Positions 19,375-29,347 of a stretch of 64,000 bases of DNA are shown piece after piece. Position 1 is the first letter of the stretch, and the number at the start of each line of letters is the position of its first letter. The stretch covers positions 62,001 to 126,000 of the forward strand of contig NZ_QOKV01000008.1 in assembly GCF_008365405.1 (NCBI RefSeq), given 5' to 3'. The DNA comes from Azospirillum brasilense. Lineage in GTDB: Bacteria > Pseudomonadota > Alphaproteobacteria > Azospirillales > Azospirillaceae. The notes below the pieces were generated by a model. It did no database searches. It was not told the DNA's origin and was given only the letters and a program-made list of their open reading frames with translations. A program made the translations under genes and the position numbers.

Positions 19375-20169
19375 ATGCCCTCCGCCTTTCCTTCCGCGCG
19401 AGTCATATCGATTGCCAACCAGAAAGGCGGCGTGGGCAAAACCACGACCACCATCAATCTGGCAACCGCTCTGGCCGCCATCGGCAAGCGCGTCCTGGTG
19501 ATCGATCTCGATCCCCAGGGCAATGCCTCCACCGGCCTCGGCATCCCACGCGCCGAACGCCGCGTCGGCATCTACGACGTGCTCTTCGACGGCATGCCGC
19601 TGGAGGACGCCGCCACGGTGTCGACGGTGCCGAACCTGTCGATCATCACCTCCTCCGTCGATCTGTCCGGTGCCGAGGTCGAGCTGGTCACCTCCGAGCG
19701 GCGCGAGTTCCGGCTGCGCGAGGCGGTGGACAAGAGCGCGCTGGAATACGACTACGTGCTGATCGACTGCCCGCCGGCGCTCGGCCTGCTGACGCTGAAC
19801 GCGCTGGTCGCCTCCCACGCCGTGATGGTGCCGCTGCAGTGCGAGTTCTACGCGCTGGAGGGGCTCAGCCATCTCGTCCGAACCATCGAGCGGGTGAAGC
19901 GCGCCTTCAACCCCGAACTCGACATCCACGGCGTCGTGCTGACCATGTTCGACAAGCGCAACAACCTGTCCGACATGGTGGCCGCCGACGTGCGCGGCTT
20001 CTTCGGCGAGAAGGTCTACGACACCGTCATCCCGCGGAACGTGAAGGTGTCGGAGGCGCCGTCCCACGGCAAGCCGGTGCTGATCTACGACATGCGCTGC
20101 CCCGGGTCGCAGGCATACATCCATCTGGCGGGCGAGGTGCTGCGCCGTGAGAAGAGGCTGAGCGCGTGA
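19375..20169 (+). CDS. parA: Chromosome partitioning ATPase ParA
   Basis: ParA is a deviant Walker A ATPase that forms the nucleoid gradient pulling ParB–parS complexes apart. The product has VISIANQKGGVGKTTTTINLA (both Lys of the deviant Walker A), VIDLDPQGNASTGLG and VLIDCPPALGLLTLNALVA. I use the ATG at 19375 (264 aa) because a GAGG element precedes it by 5 nt; an ATG at 19339 and a GTG at 19318 overlapping rsmG are in-frame alternatives. The stop overlaps the parB start, so the pair is coupled. Confidence 0.96.
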   Translation: MPSAFPSARVISIANQKGGVGKTTTTINLATALAAIGKRVLVIDLDPQGNASTGLGIPRAERRVGIYDVLFDGMPLEDAATVSTVPNLSIITSSVDLSGAEVELVTSERREFRLREAVDKSALEYDYVLIDCPPALGLLTLNALVASHAVMVPLQCEFYALEGLSHLVRTIERVKRAFNPELDIHGVVLTMFDKRNNLSDMVAADVRGFFGEKVYDTVIPRNVKVSEAPSHGKPVLIYDMRCPGSQAYIHLAGEVLRREKRLSA

Positions 20170-21080
20170 TGGAGGATACCAAACGTTCGGACGGCGGTGC
20201 CCGCCGCGCCAGCCTGGGCCGCGGTCTGTCCGCCCTGTTCGGCGAGGCGGCGGAGGATTATTCCGCGCTCGACAAGGTGCGCCAGTCCAAGCAGGTGCCC
20301 ATCGAGTTCATCCATCCCGGCAAGTACCAGCCGCGCCGCACCTTCGACGACGAGGCGCTGCAGGGTCTGGTCGAGTCGATCCGCGACAAGGGCATCCTCC
20401 AGCCCCTGCTCGTCCGCCGCGATTCGGAGACGACCAACTCCTATGAGCTGATTGCCGGCGAGCGCCGCTGGCGGGCCGCGCAGATCGCCGGCCTGCATGA
20501 GGTGCCGGTCGTCATCCGCGAGCTGTCGGACCGTGAAGCGCTGGAAATCGCGCTGATCGAGAACATCCAGCGCCAGGACCTGACGCCGCTCGAAGAGGCC
20601 GAGGGCTACAAGCGGCTGATGGAGGAGTTCGAGCACACGCAGGAGGATCTGGCGCGCTCGGTCGGCAAGAGCCGCAGCCACGTCGCCAACATGATGCGTC
20701 TGCTCGCCCTGCCCGACCCGGTCAAGGGCATGGTGCAGGACGGGGCGCTCAGCGCCGGTCACGCCCGCGCGTTGCTCACCTCCTCCGATCCGGTGTCGGT
20801 GGCGCGCGAGGTGGTCAAGCGTGGGCTGAATGTCCGCCAGACCGAGGACCTGATGCGTGGCAGTGCGCCGGTCAAGGCCAAGAAGACCGGCGGACGCGGC
20901 GGTGCCGCCACCGACCCGACGCTCAAGGACGTCGATCTGGTGAATCTGGAGGAGGAGATCTCGGCCCGCATCGGGCTGAAGGTTGCCATCACGCCCCAAG
21001 GCAAGGGCGGCTCCATCACCATCCATTACCAGACGCTGGACCAGCTCGACGACGTGCTGCGGCGCCTCGGTGGTGAGTAG
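20169..21080 (+). CDS. parB: Chromosome partitioning protein ParB (CTPase)
   Basis: ParB binds parS and spreads as a CTP-dependent clamp. The 303-aa product has the N-terminal segment RRASLGRGLSALFG that interacts with ParA, the CTP-binding motifs PRRTFDDEALQGLVESI and GERRWRAAQIAG, and the helix-turn-helix TQEDLARSVGKSRSHVANMM. A linker rich in Lys/Gly leads to the C-terminal dimerisation domain. The three parS sites in this window are its expected targets. Confidence 0.97.
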   Translation: MEDTKRSDGGARRASLGRGLSALFGEAAEDYSALDKVRQSKQVPIEFIHPGKYQPRRTFDDEALQGLVESIRDKGILQPLLVRRDSETTNSYELIAGERRWRAAQIAGLHEVPVVIRELSDREALEIALIENIQRQDLTPLEEAEGYKRLMEEFEHTQEDLARSVGKSRSHVANMMRLLALPDPVKGMVQDGALSAGHARALLTSSDPVSVAREVVKRGLNVRQTEDLMRGSAPVKAKKTGGRGGAATDPTLKDVDLVNLEEEISARIGLKVAITPQGKGGSITIHYQTLDQLDDVLRRLGGE

Positions 21081-21100
21081 GACGTCGCGGAACCAAACTG

Positions 21101-21172
21101 TCACTTTAGTGAAACGGCACTAACATGAACTCCCCCTAAACAGGGTCGTCCGGCCGCAGCGACGCGGCCGGA
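21101..21172. promoter_or_regulatory. Palindrome and hairpin between parB and the phytase-like gene
   Basis: Two structures lie in this gap: a perfect 12-bp arm pair TCACT-TT-AGTGA at 21101-21112, which could be an operator, and a 9-bp GC stem (TCCGGCCGC with GCGGCCGGA, loop AGCGAC) at 21149-21172 without a T-tract. The hairpin may be a Rho-assisted terminator for parB or a leader stem for the next gene, whose AGGGGGAG ribosome-binding site follows. Confidence 0.45.
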
Positions 21173-21194
21173 GCCGACACAGAGGGGGAGATCT

Positions 21195-22574
21195 ATGAAG
21201 CCCATCCACGGCCTGTGCCTTGCCGGCCTCACCGCGGCCCTGCTCGCCGGTCCGGCGCTTGCGGACCAGAAATTCCCGGCGGAACTGGCCGGCCACGGCG
21301 TCATCGACGCCGCCACCTTCATCGCCCCGCCCGCCGAAGCGCCGGACCTCTTCCGCACCTCCGGCAAGTTCACCGCCGCCGACCGCAAGCGCGTCGACCA
21401 GCCCCGCAGCATCGACGGCACGTCCTTCCTGTCGGCGCCGGGCGCGCCGCGCGGCACCGGCATGGCGCTGCCCTTCGAAGGCCAGCCAGTCCAGGGTTTT
21501 TCCGGCATCAAGGCGCTGGGCGACGGCAGCTTCCTGGTGCTGACCGACAACGGCTTCGGCAGCAAGGGCAACTCCGCCGACGCCATGCTGACGGTGCACC
21601 GGCTGACCATCGACTGGAAGACCGGCAAGGCGGCGGTGGCCGAGACGCTGTTCCTGCGCGATCCCGACCGCAAGGTGCCCTTCCCCATCGTCACCGAGGC
21701 GACCAAGGAACGCTACCTGACCGGCGCCGACTTCGACGTCGAGAGCGTGCAGATCATCGGCGACCGGATGTATTTCGGCGATGAGTTCGGCCCCTACATC
21801 CTGGTGACCGACCGGACCGGCAAACTGCTGTCCCTGCACGAGAGCATGGTGGACGGCAAGCCCGTGCGCTCCCCCGACCATTACGCGGTGTCCACCCCGG
21901 CGGTGCCGGGCGCCGTCGGCTTCGAGGTGCGCCGCTCGCGCGGTTTCGAGGGCATGGCCGCGTCGAAGGACGGCCGGTTCCTCTATCCGCTGTTCGAAGG
22001 GCCGCTGTTCAACGCCCAGATTGGGACGGTTGGCGCCTGGGAGACCAAGGACGGGCGGGAGTATCTGCGCATCGCCGAATTCGACGTCGCCAAGGGCGAC
22101 TTCACGGGCCGCAGCGTCAAGTACCTTCTGGAGGCCAACGGCAACAACATCGGCGACTTCAACATGATCGACGCCACCACCGGCCTGATCATCGAGCGCG
22201 ACAACGGCGAGGGGAACCCGGCCCAGGGCTGCACCAGCCAACCCACCCCGGATTGCTTCAACGTTCCGGCCCGGTTCAAGCGGGTCTACAAAATCGACTT
22301 TGCCCAGGCCGACGCCGAGGGCTTTGTGAAGAAAGTGGGCTATGTCGATCTGATGGACATCGACGATCCGAAGGGCGTCACCCAGCTCGGCGGCGATAAG
22401 GGCAAGTTCACCTTCCCCTTCGTGACCATCGAGAACGTCGACGTGGTGGACGCGGAGCACATCGTCGTCGGCAACGACAACAACCTGCCCTACTCGTCCG
22501 GCCGCGCGCTGGGCAAACAGGACCACAACGAGCTGATCCTGCTGCGCGTGCCGCAGTTCCTGGCCGCGAAGTAG
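21195..22574 (+). CDS. Secreted esterase-like activity of phytase family protein
   Basis: A 459-aa exported protein with a Sec signal peptide (MKPIHGLCLAGLTAALLAGPALA, cleavage after ALA around residue 23) followed by a beta-propeller-like phytase-like domain. Recognisable pieces are GFSGIKALGDGSFLVLTDNGFGSKGNSADA, RGFEGMAASKDGRFLYPLFEG and IENVDVVDAEHIVVGNDNNLPYSSGR. Related proteins are annotated as esterase-like or phytase-like and are often phosphate-regulated, but I see no convincing Pho box. It stands alone, convergent with holA with a 6-bp gap. Confidence 0.85.
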   Translation: MKPIHGLCLAGLTAALLAGPALADQKFPAELAGHGVIDAATFIAPPAEAPDLFRTSGKFTAADRKRVDQPRSIDGTSFLSAPGAPRGTGMALPFEGQPVQGFSGIKALGDGSFLVLTDNGFGSKGNSADAMLTVHRLTIDWKTGKAAVAETLFLRDPDRKVPFPIVTEATKERYLTGADFDVESVQIIGDRMYFGDEFGPYILVTDRTGKLLSLHESMVDGKPVRSPDHYAVSTPAVPGAVGFEVRRSRGFEGMAASKDGRFLYPLFEGPLFNAQIGTVGAWETKDGREYLRIAEFDVAKGDFTGRSVKYLLEANGNNIGDFNMIDATTGLIIERDNGEGNPAQGCTSQPTPDCFNVPARFKRVYKIDFAQADAEGFVKKVGYVDLMDIDDPKGVTQLGGDKGKFTFPFVTIENVDVVDAEHIVVGNDNNLPYSSGRALGKQDHNELILLRVPQFLAAK

Positions 22575-22580
22575 GAAAGG

Positions 22581-23603
22581 TCAGCGCCGCGCCAGCGAGG
22601 CGAGCTGGAAGAGGACGCGGGCGCAGAGCGTCTGGTCGGGCATGTTGGTGCGCTTGCAGTCCGCCTCGGCCTCGACCAGCCGCTCCAGCGCCTGCCGGAC
22701 CAGCGGCGCCGGCCAGCGGCGGGCCTGACCGGTCAGCCGCGGCTTCATCTTGAAGAACACCGGCGGGCGCAGCGCCTCCACCGCGGCGTCCGCCGACTTG
22801 CCCGCCGCCACCTGCCCGGCGACCAGTTGGAGGCGCTGGAAATGGCGCTGAGCGGCGCGCAGGATCGGCACCGGGGACATGCCCTCGGCGAACAGACGGG
22901 CCAGCGAGCGGTCGAGCGTCGCGAAGTCGCCCTCCGCCGCCGCCCAGATCGGCTCGTCGAGCGACAGGGCCGCGCTGTCGCCGACGCAGGCCTGGGCGTC
23001 CTCCAGCCGGACGCGCGTCTCGGTGCCCATGTAGAGCGCCAGCTTCTCCATCTCGCCGCGCGCCACCATGCGGTCGCCGACGAGATTGCCGGCGAGGAAG
23101 GACAAGGCGTCGGGGTCGGCGGTCAGGCCGTGGCCGTGCAGGATGTCGGCGATGACCCGGCCAAGCGCGGCCTCCTCCTCCACATAACAGGGAATGGCGA
23201 CGGCGCCGTCCGCCCCCTCGAACAGGGTGCGCAGCTTCGACCGGTTGCCGAGATCGCCGGCTTCGACGATGACGAGGCTGTCGCCGGGCGGAAGTGCAGC
23301 CAGGAAGGCGGTGAAGGCGGTGGCGGCGTTGTCCTCCGCCTCGCGCACGCGGATCAGGCGGCGCCCGCCGGTGAAGGACAGGGCGGCCGCCTCGTCGGCC
23401 AGGCGCGCCGGGTCGTCGGCGACGGCGCGGCCCAGCAGCTCGGTCACGCGGAAGGGGTCGGACAGGTCGGCGACCACGGTGCGGCCCAGCCCCATGGCGC
23501 GGTCGCGCACCAGACCGGTGTCCGGGCCGTAGAGCAGGACCGCGCGGATCTTGGGATCGGGGCTGCGCAGGAAGCCGTCGATCGCCCGGGCTTGCAGCTT
23601 CAC
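22581..23603 (-). CDS. holA: DNA polymerase III delta subunit
   Basis: HolA is the clamp-loader subunit that opens the beta clamp. The 340-aa product has the N-terminal MKLQARAIDGFLRSPDPKIRAVLLYGPDTGLVRDRA, the DSLVIVEAGDLGNRSKLRTLFE segment and the C-terminal helical collar. Length is normal. It is the last gene of the leftward leuS–lptE–holA operon; the gap from lptE is 48 bp. Confidence 0.93.
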   Translation of the reverse strand: MKLQARAIDGFLRSPDPKIRAVLLYGPDTGLVRDRAMGLGRTVVADLSDPFRVTELLGRAVADDPARLADEAAALSFTGGRRLIRVREAEDNAATAFTAFLAALPPGDSLVIVEAGDLGNRSKLRTLFEGADGAVAIPCYVEEEAALGRVIADILHGHGLTADPDALSFLAGNLVGDRMVARGEMEKLALYMGTETRVRLEDAQACVGDSAALSLDEPIWAAAEGDFATLDRSLARLFAEGMSPVPILRAAQRHFQRLQLVAGQVAAGKSADAAVEALRPPVFFKMKPRLTGQARRWPAPLVRQALERLVEAEADCKRTNMPDQTLCARVLFQLASLARR

Positions 23604-23651
23604 GAAGTCACCGTCGGTGGCGGAGGAACGGCCTCCGTTACTCAGTGCGGA

Positions 23652-24218
23652 TCAGGTCTTGCGGCCGAGTTCGGCGGCCACGCGGGTGGTGATCTCGTTG
23701 GAGATTTCCAGAATCGCGCGGTCGTAGGCGTTCTCGACGGTGGCCAGGGCGCCGTACTGCTGCTCCAGCACGTTGTAGCTGATGAAGGACCGCGCGTTGG
23801 CCTTGAACAGGATCTTTCCCGTTGCCGCGTCGATGAGCTGGTAGGGAGCGTTCACGACGAGCTGGGCGCGGGTGGCGGTCGCGTCCTTCTGAAGGGACAG
23901 CTTTTGCTCCGACGCGGTCAGCGTGGTCTGCAGCCGGTAGAGCGGGGCAGCGGGGCGGCCGTCGACGTAGAAGCGGTCGATCAGGAGATTGCGCAGCTTC
24001 TGGCCATAGCGGTCCGGGATGAGCCCGATGTCCACCTGCTGAAGCTCGGCGGTGCCGATGCTGTTCGCCCCGAGATTTCCATACATGGGCTGGAAACCGC
24101 AGGCCGCCGTGGCGAGCACCGCCGGCGCGAGCACGGCGAGGGCCAGAAGCCCCCGCCGCCGGACGCCGGCTCTGCCGTTATGGCCGCCAGGGTCGTTATG
24201 AAGTTCAGACGACGACAT
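23652..24218 (-). CDS. lptE: LPS-assembly lipoprotein LptE
   Basis: LptE plugs the LptD barrel in the outer membrane and helps insert LPS. The 188-aa product has a twin-Arg-containing basic N-terminus, a hydrophobic signal segment and the lipobox LATAAC followed by GFQPMYG, the typical LptE start of mature protein. The order leuS–lptE–holA is conserved in proteobacteria. It overlaps leuS by 14 bp. Confidence 0.92.
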   Translation of the reverse strand: MSSSELHNDPGGHNGRAGVRRRGLLALAVLAPAVLATAACGFQPMYGNLGANSIGTAELQQVDIGLIPDRYGQKLRNLLIDRFYVDGRPAAPLYRLQTTLTASEQKLSLQKDATATRAQLVVNAPYQLIDAATGKILFKANARSFISYNVLEQQYGALATVENAYDRAILEISNEITTRVAAELGRKT

Positions 24219-26775
24219 TGATCACCCGGTTCGGGACGACGATGACCTTGCGCACCGGCTTGCCCTCCAGGGCGCGCTGGACGTTCGGATCGGCCAGGGC
24301 GGCCTGCTCCGCGGCGTCCTTCGCCATGTCCCGCGGCAACTCCAGCGTCGCGCGCAGCTTGCCGTTGACCTGGACCGCCATGGTGACCGAATCCTCGACC
24401 ACCAGGGCGGCGTCGGCCTGCGGCCAGGGCTGGTTCACCAGCAGTGTGGCGTGGCCGAGCTGCGCCCACAGCTCCTCGGCCAGATGGGGCATCATCGGGG
24501 CGATCAGGCGCACGGTGGCCTCGAAGCCTTCACGCAGCACCCAGGCTTCGCCCTCGCCCGTGCCGTCCAGCTCGCCCAGGGCGTTGGACAGCTCGCGCAC
24601 ACGGGCGACCGCCTTGTTGAAGCGGAACTTCTCCAGGTCTTCCGAGATGCCGGCGATGGCCTTGTGGACCATCCGGCGGGTGGCTTCGGCCTTGGCGCCG
24701 AGGGCGTCCGGCTTCGGCGCGCCGGCGGGCGGCAGTGCCACCGGCGATTCCGTCACCATCCGCCACAGGCGGTTGATGTAGCGCCAGGCGCCGTCGATGC
24801 CGGCTTCGGTCCATTCCAGGTCGCGTTCCGGCGGGCTGTCGGACAGCATGAACAGGCGGGCGGCGTCGGCGCCGTAAGTGCCGATGATGTGCGCCGGGTC
24901 CACCACGTTCTTCTTGGACTTCGACATCTTCTCGACACGGCCGACCGTCACGGGGCCACCGTCGTCGTTGCGGATGTAGTCGCCCAGATCGTTCTTGCGG
25001 ATGTCGGTCGGGGCCAGCCAGGCGCCGGTGCCGGCGTCCTTGTAGGTCTCGTGGTTGACCATGCCCTGGGTGAAGAGGCCGGCGAAGGGCTCCTCCACGT
25101 TCAGGTAGCCGCACTGCTTCATCGCCCGCGTCCAGAAACGGGAGTAGAGCAGGTGCAGCACGGCATGCTCGATGCCGCCGATGTACTGGTCGACCGCCAG
25201 CCAGTAGTCCACCGCCTCGCGCGTGAAGGCGACGTCCTCGGCCTTGGGCGAGCAGAAGCGGGCGAAATACCAGCTCGACTCGATAAAGGTGTCGAAGGTG
25301 TCGGTCTCGCGCACCGCCGGCTTGCCGCAGCTCGGGCAGCTCGTGTGCTTCCAGGTCGGGTGATGGTCGAGCGGGTTGCCGGGCTTGTCGAAGGTCACGT
25401 CGTCCGGAAGGACGACCGGCAGATCCCGCTCGGGCACCGGGACGATGCCGCAGCTTTCGCAGTGGATGACCGGGATCGGGCAGCCCCAGTAACGCTGGCG
25501 GGAGACGCCCCAGTCGCGCAGACGGTACTGGGTGGTGCGCTCGCCCTGCCCCTGCTCCTCCAGCCTCCTGCCGACCTCCTGCTTGGCCGGCTCGACCTCC
25601 AGCCCGTCGAGGAAGCGGGAATTGCGCAGCAGGCCGGGGCCGGTGTAGGCCTCGTCGCCAACCGCGAAGGCGGCGGGATCGGCGTCCGCCGGGACGACCA
25701 CCGGCGTGACCGGCAGGCCGTACTTGCGGGCGAAGTCCAGGTCGCGCTGGTCATGGGCCGGGCAGCCGAAGATGGCGCCCGTGCCGTAGTCCATCAGCAC
25801 GAAGTTGGCGACGTAGACCGGCAGTTCCCAGGACGGGTCGAAGGGATGCGCCACCTTCAGCCCGGTGTCGAAACCGCGCTTCTCGGCGGTCTCGATCGCC
25901 TCCTCGCTGGTGCCCAGACGGTTGCACTCGGCGATGAACTCGGCCAGCGCGGGGTTGCCGGCGGCCAGCTCGGCGGCCAGCGGGTGGTTGGCGGAGATCG
26001 CCGCGAAGGAGGCGCCGAACAGCGTGTCGGGCCGGGTCGTGAAGACCTCCAGCGTGTCCGCCCGCCCGACGAGGTCGAAGCGGAAGCGCACGCCGGTGGA
26101 CTTGCCGATCCAGTTCTCCTGCATCAGGCGCACGCGCTCCGGCCAGCGGTCCAGCGTGTCCAGCCCCTTCAGCAGTTCGTCGGCGTAGGCGGTGATCTTG
26201 AGGAACCACTGCGACAGCTTGCGCTTCTCCACCAGCGCTCCGGTGCGCCAGCCGCGGCCGTCGATCACCTGCTCGTTGGCGAGGACCGTGTTGTCGACCG
26301 GGTCCCAGTTGACCCAGGACTCCTTGCGGTAGGCCAGGCCTTCCTTGAGGAAATCCAGGAACATCTTCTGCTCGTGGCGGTAATACTCCACGTCGCAGGT
26401 GGCGATCTCGCGGTCCCAGTCGATGGACAGGCCCATCGTCTTCAGCTGGGCGCGCATGGCCGCGATGTTCTCGCGCGTCCATTTGGCCGGGTGGGTCTTC
26501 TTCTCGAGCGCGGCGTTCTCCGCCGGCAGGCCGAAGGCGTCCCAGCCCATCGGGTGCAGCACGTTGAAGCCGCGGGCGCGCTTGTACCGCGCGATCACAT
26601 CGCCGATGGTGTAGTTGCGGACATGCCCCATGTGGATGCGCCCCGACGGGTAGGGGAACATCTCCAGCACGTAATACTTCTCACGGGAAGCGTCCTCGCG
26701 CGCGGTGAAGCAGCCCTGCCGCTCCCACTCGCCCTGCCACTTCGCTTCGGTTTCCTTGACATTGTAACGCGACAT
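24205..26775 (-). CDS. leuS: Leucyl-tRNA synthetase
   Basis: LeuS charges tRNA-Leu. The 856-aa class I synthetase has the HIGH motif as [20 protein letters not shown], the CP1 editing domain including [12 protein letters not shown] and the conserved [15 protein letters not shown], a zinc-like CESCG and CPSCG pair, and the KMSKS motif [14 protein letters not shown]. The C-terminal anticodon-binding region ends in [14 protein letters not shown]. It heads the operon with lptE and holA. Confidence 0.98.
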   Translation of the reverse strand: MSRYNVKETEAKWQGEWERQGCFTAREDASREKYYVLEMFPYPSGRIHMGHVRNYTIGDVIARYKRARGFNVLHPMGWDAFGLPAENAALEKKTHPAKWTRENIAAMRAQLKTMGLSIDWDREIATCDVEYYRHEQKMFLDFLKEGLAYRKESWVNWDPVDNTVLANEQVIDGRGWRTGALVEKRKLSQWFLKITAYADELLKGLDTLDRWPERVRLMQENWIGKSTGVRFRFDLVGRADTLEVFTTRPDTLFGASFAAISANHPLAAELAAGNPALAEFIAECNRLGTSEEAIETAEKRGFDTGLKVAHPFDPSWELPVYVANFVLMDYGTGAIFGCPAHDQRDLDFARKYGLPVTPVVVPADADPAAFAVGDEAYTGPGLLRNSRFLDGLEVEPAKQEVGRRLEEQGQGERTTQYRLRDWGVSRQRYWGCPIPVIHCESCGIVPVPERDLPVVLPDDVTFDKPGNPLDHHPTWKHTSCPSCGKPAVRETDTFDTFIESSWYFARFCSPKAEDVAFTREAVDYWLAVDQYIGGIEHAVLHLLYSRFWTRAMKQCGYLNVEEPFAGLFTQGMVNHETYKDAGTGAWLAPTDIRKNDLGDYIRNDDGGPVTVGRVEKMSKSKKNVVDPAHIIGTYGADAARLFMLSDSPPERDLEWTEAGIDGAWRYINRLWRMVTESPVALPPAGAPKPDALGAKAEATRRMVHKAIAGISEDLEKFRFNKAVARVRELSNALGELDGTGEGEAWVLREGFEATVRLIAPMMPHLAEELWAQLGHATLLVNQPWPQADAALVVEDSVTMAVQVNGKLRATLELPRDMAKDAAEQAALADPNVQRALEGKPVRKVIVVPNRVINVVV

Positions 26776-26905
26776 GACCGCAGACGCCGTTCCGTGAATT
26801 TCGTGGGTCTTGATAGATAAGGCGCCGCTGGCGGAGTAACAGGCGGCGGACCGATGTCCGCGCCCTGCCCCGCCCGGCCCCTGCTTGGCTGATCGGTGCC
26901 CGTGT

Positions 26906-27445
26906 TCAGCGCGCCGCGGCCTGTTGGGCGACGCGGATCTGGCGGGCGCGGGTCAGCACCGCGTCCTCCAGCGTCGACGCCGTCTCCGGCCCGACCGCGC
27001 TGTCGCGCCAGTCCGACCCGGCCCGCTGCTGCTTGAACACCGACACCCGCACGCCGTCGGCGCGGAGCTGGCGGTCCATGATGTACAGGTTGACCTTGAA
27101 GCGCTCGTTCGGGGTGTCCGGCGGCGTGTACCAATCGGTCAGGATGACTCCGCCGAACGGATCGGCGGAGACGATCGGCATGAAGGACAGCGTGTCCAGC
27201 GAGGCGCGCCACAGGAAGCTGTTGACGCCGATCCCGTTCGGGTCGCCCTGCTCGGCGCCGTTGCGCTTGTTCTTGCCGAACAGGCTGAAGCCGCCGTCGG
27301 TGCCGAGAAGGCTGCCGAACTTGTATTCCTTCTTGATCTGCTCATCGACGGTTTCCGTCTGGCCGCCCCAGCTGGAGCAACCGGCCACGGCGAGCGACGC
27401 CGCGAGCACGACGGGGGCAAGGCGAAGGACACGGGAACGGCGCAT
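26906..27445 (-). CDS. DUF3576 outer-membrane lipoprotein
   Basis: A 179-aa predicted lipoprotein. It has a basic start, a hydrophobic stretch and the lipobox LAVAGC with Ser at +2, which suggests outer-membrane retention. The mature part contains [33 protein letters not shown], typical of the alphaproteobacterial DUF3576 family. The family often lies next to leuS, as here (130 bp upstream of leuS, same strand). Its role is unknown; the conservation of the locus suggests an envelope-assembly task together with LptE, but that is inference. Confidence 0.9.
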   Translation of the reverse strand: MRRSRVLRLAPVVLAASLAVAGCSSWGGQTETVDEQIKKEYKFGSLLGTDGGFSLFGKNKRNGAEQGDPNGIGVNSFLWRASLDTLSFMPIVSADPFGGVILTDWYTPPDTPNERFKVNLYIMDRQLRADGVRVSVFKQQRAGSDWRDSAVGPETASTLEDAVLTRARQIRVAQQAAAR

Positions 27446-27788
27446 GGTCGGAACCTGGATCAATAAATTCGGGGTACCGCGCACGATACCGCGGCGGATG
27501 CCGGTGAAAAGACCATAAAAGCCCGCCCGCGGCAACAGCCGATGCGGGGCGCAGCCTGTGCCTTTGCTGTGTCCGGGGCGATGCCGGAGCCCTGCGGACG
27601 GGATGGCGCGGGCGGCGGAATTCCAACGACGGCGCACAATCAAGGTGTGTTCCGTCGGACACACTGTTCCTTCATTGCTGCAACTTTTCGATTTCCGGCT
27701 TGCTGGCGTCCCCGCATCTGCGTACCACAGAGCCAGCCAGGACGTTAACCGGGCTGAAAATTCTGCTGCCAGGATGGAGGCAACAATC
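27446..27788. promoter_or_regulatory. Intergenic region with promoter of the first porin
   Basis: This 343-bp gap separates the divergent DUF3576 gene and porin. It contains a near-perfect hairpin/operator GTGTGTTCCG-T-CGGACACAC at about 27645-27663, and a ribosome-binding site GGAGG just before the porin ATG. AT-rich patches around 27670-27700 are the likely porin promoter. No gene is supported. Confidence 0.5.
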
Positions 27789-28961
27789 ATGAACCGTTAT
27801 CTGCTCGCGGGCTGCGCCGCTGCCGCTCTGGCTCTGGGTGCCGGCGCTGCCAACGCTCAGGCCAAGTTTGAAGTCAAGGTCGGCGGCGACGCCTACTTCG
27901 AAGGCGGCTACGTCAACGAAGACCGCGACCAGGGCGCCCGTTCGGTTGACTTCCGCAACCGCTTCCGCGTCATCGTGACCCCGACCGCCAAGGCCGACAA
28001 CGGCCTGGAGTACGGCGGCCGCATCCGTATGCGCGCCAACTCGGGCGCCAGCAACAACCGCACGATGGACGCCGACCGCGGCTACATCTTCGCGCAGGGC
28101 GCCTTCGGTCAGGTCCAGATGGGCGTGACCAACTCCTTCAACGACGCCACCTACGTCACGGCCCCGCAGGACTACCTGCCGCTGGCCATCTATGACGGCG
28201 TCACCTCCTGGATCAGCCAGACCTCGGACATCGCCGGCGGCCTGGGCGGTCTGAACGGCTCGATCCTGAACCAGTCGCTGGTCGTCGAGAACAACGCGAC
28301 CAAGATCGTGTACTTCTCGCCGCGCTTCGCCGGCCTGCAGGTGGGCGGCAGCTACACCCCCCGCAACGACGACTCGCACGCCTCGGTCAACCGCGCCGAC
28401 CTGACCCCGGTCGCCGCTTCTGGCCGCGGCTTCTCGACCACGTTCGAGGATCTGGTCGAAGTCGGTGCCAACTACAGCAACACCTTCGGTGGTGTCGCTG
28501 TGAAGGCGAGCGCCGGTTACTACTGGGGCAGCGCCGCCGGCACGACCTCGGTCGGCGCCAGCGTCGAGGACCTGAACGCCTGGCAGGTCGGTGCCCAGGT
28601 TGGCTACGCCGGCTTCTCGCTCGGCGGTTCGTACACCGACTTCGGTGAGTCGGGCCAGATCCAGACCGCGACCTCGGACAACGAGAAGAGCCGCATCTGG
28701 GTTGTCGGCGCTCAGTACACCGCCGGCCCGATCGTCGTCGGCGCCAACTACAAGAACGGCAAGGACGCCGGCAGCCTCTACACCGCTGGCGATCGCTCGC
28801 TCGAGGTCTACGAGATCGGCGCCGGTTACACCGTCGCTCCGGGCCTGACCCTGCAGGCTCAGTACGACTACTTCAAGGCCGACAGCGACCTGAGCACGGC
28901 CGCTGTGGACCTGGACAACGACGGTCACGTCGTCCTGCTCCGCACGGTCCTGGCGTTCTAA
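27789..28961 (+). CDS. Major outer-membrane porin
   Basis: A 390-aa gram-negative porin. It has a Sec signal peptide (MNRYLLAGCAAAALALGAGAANA, cleaved before QAKFEVKVGG), then alternating amphipathic strands and a C-terminal strand ending VVLLRTVLAF, whose terminal Phe is the BAM signal. Codon use is visibly biased toward C-ending preferred codons and the ribosome-binding site is strong, which points to high expression. It is paralogous to the next gene (shared FEVKVGGDAYF and TADNGLEYGGRIRMRAN-type blocks). A strong terminator follows. Confidence 0.93.
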   Translation: MNRYLLAGCAAAALALGAGAANAQAKFEVKVGGDAYFEGGYVNEDRDQGARSVDFRNRFRVIVTPTAKADNGLEYGGRIRMRANSGASNNRTMDADRGYIFAQGAFGQVQMGVTNSFNDATYVTAPQDYLPLAIYDGVTSWISQTSDIAGGLGGLNGSILNQSLVVENNATKIVYFSPRFAGLQVGGSYTPRNDDSHASVNRADLTPVAASGRGFSTTFEDLVEVGANYSNTFGGVAVKASAGYYWGSAAGTTSVGASVEDLNAWQVGAQVGYAGFSLGGSYTDFGESGQIQTATSDNEKSRIWVVGAQYTAGPIVVGANYKNGKDAGSLYTAGDRSLEVYEIGAGYTVAPGLTLQAQYDYFKADSDLSTAAVDLDNDGHVVLLRTVLAF

Positions 28962-28982
28962 TCTGCGGTCACCCGTGGATGG

Positions 28983-29015
28983 AAAAGGGCGGTGGCTTCG
29001 GCCACCGCCCTTTTT
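28983..29015 (+). terminator. Rho-independent terminator of the first porin gene
   Basis: The stem AAAGGGCGGTGGC pairs with GCCACCGCCCTTT around a TTCG tetraloop closed by C-G, the extra-stable type, and is followed by a T-tract. Confidence 0.95.
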
Positions 29016-29347
29016 CTTTGTGCATCCTCCTTGCCGTCACTCTGCGTCTTTTCCTTGCGTCTTTTGCCTTCGGTCCACCGTCCGCCATGGCGCGTTTTGG
29101 TGCGCAAAGTTTGTTCATGGCGCCCAAAATCTCGCCATGAAATGTGCTATATTTACGGCATACGGGAAAATCCATTAGCCTTCAAACACTTATACCTGTG
29201 TCGGAATGGCAACTGTGTTACAGTTGAACCGCTTACCCCGTCGAATCACCCTTGCCGGGTAAACGAACGGGTGGCTTAGTAGTTGGTGGGAAGCACAACC
29301 GCACGGCTCCAGTCTCCTTGGGGGCCTGCCAGAAGGATGGACCATCA
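29016..29347 (+). promoter_or_regulatory. Promoter region of the second porin
   Basis: This 332-bp non-coding gap has a markedly AT-rich core at about 29090-29200, including TATATT near 29149, and a perfect inverted repeat AACTGT-GTT-ACAGTT at 29211-29225 that could be an operator. Short frames on both strands show no protein-like pattern. An AAGGA ribosome-binding site lies near 29333. Confidence 0.5.

Noticed and set aside
21091..21130. A Pho box before the phytase-like gene
   Set aside because: CTGTCAC occurs once, but no second CTGTCAT-like half is at the required 11-bp spacing.
24451..26820. A 789-codon open frame antisense to leuS
   Set aside because: The same high-GC shadow effect; the opposite strand has complete LeuRS motifs.
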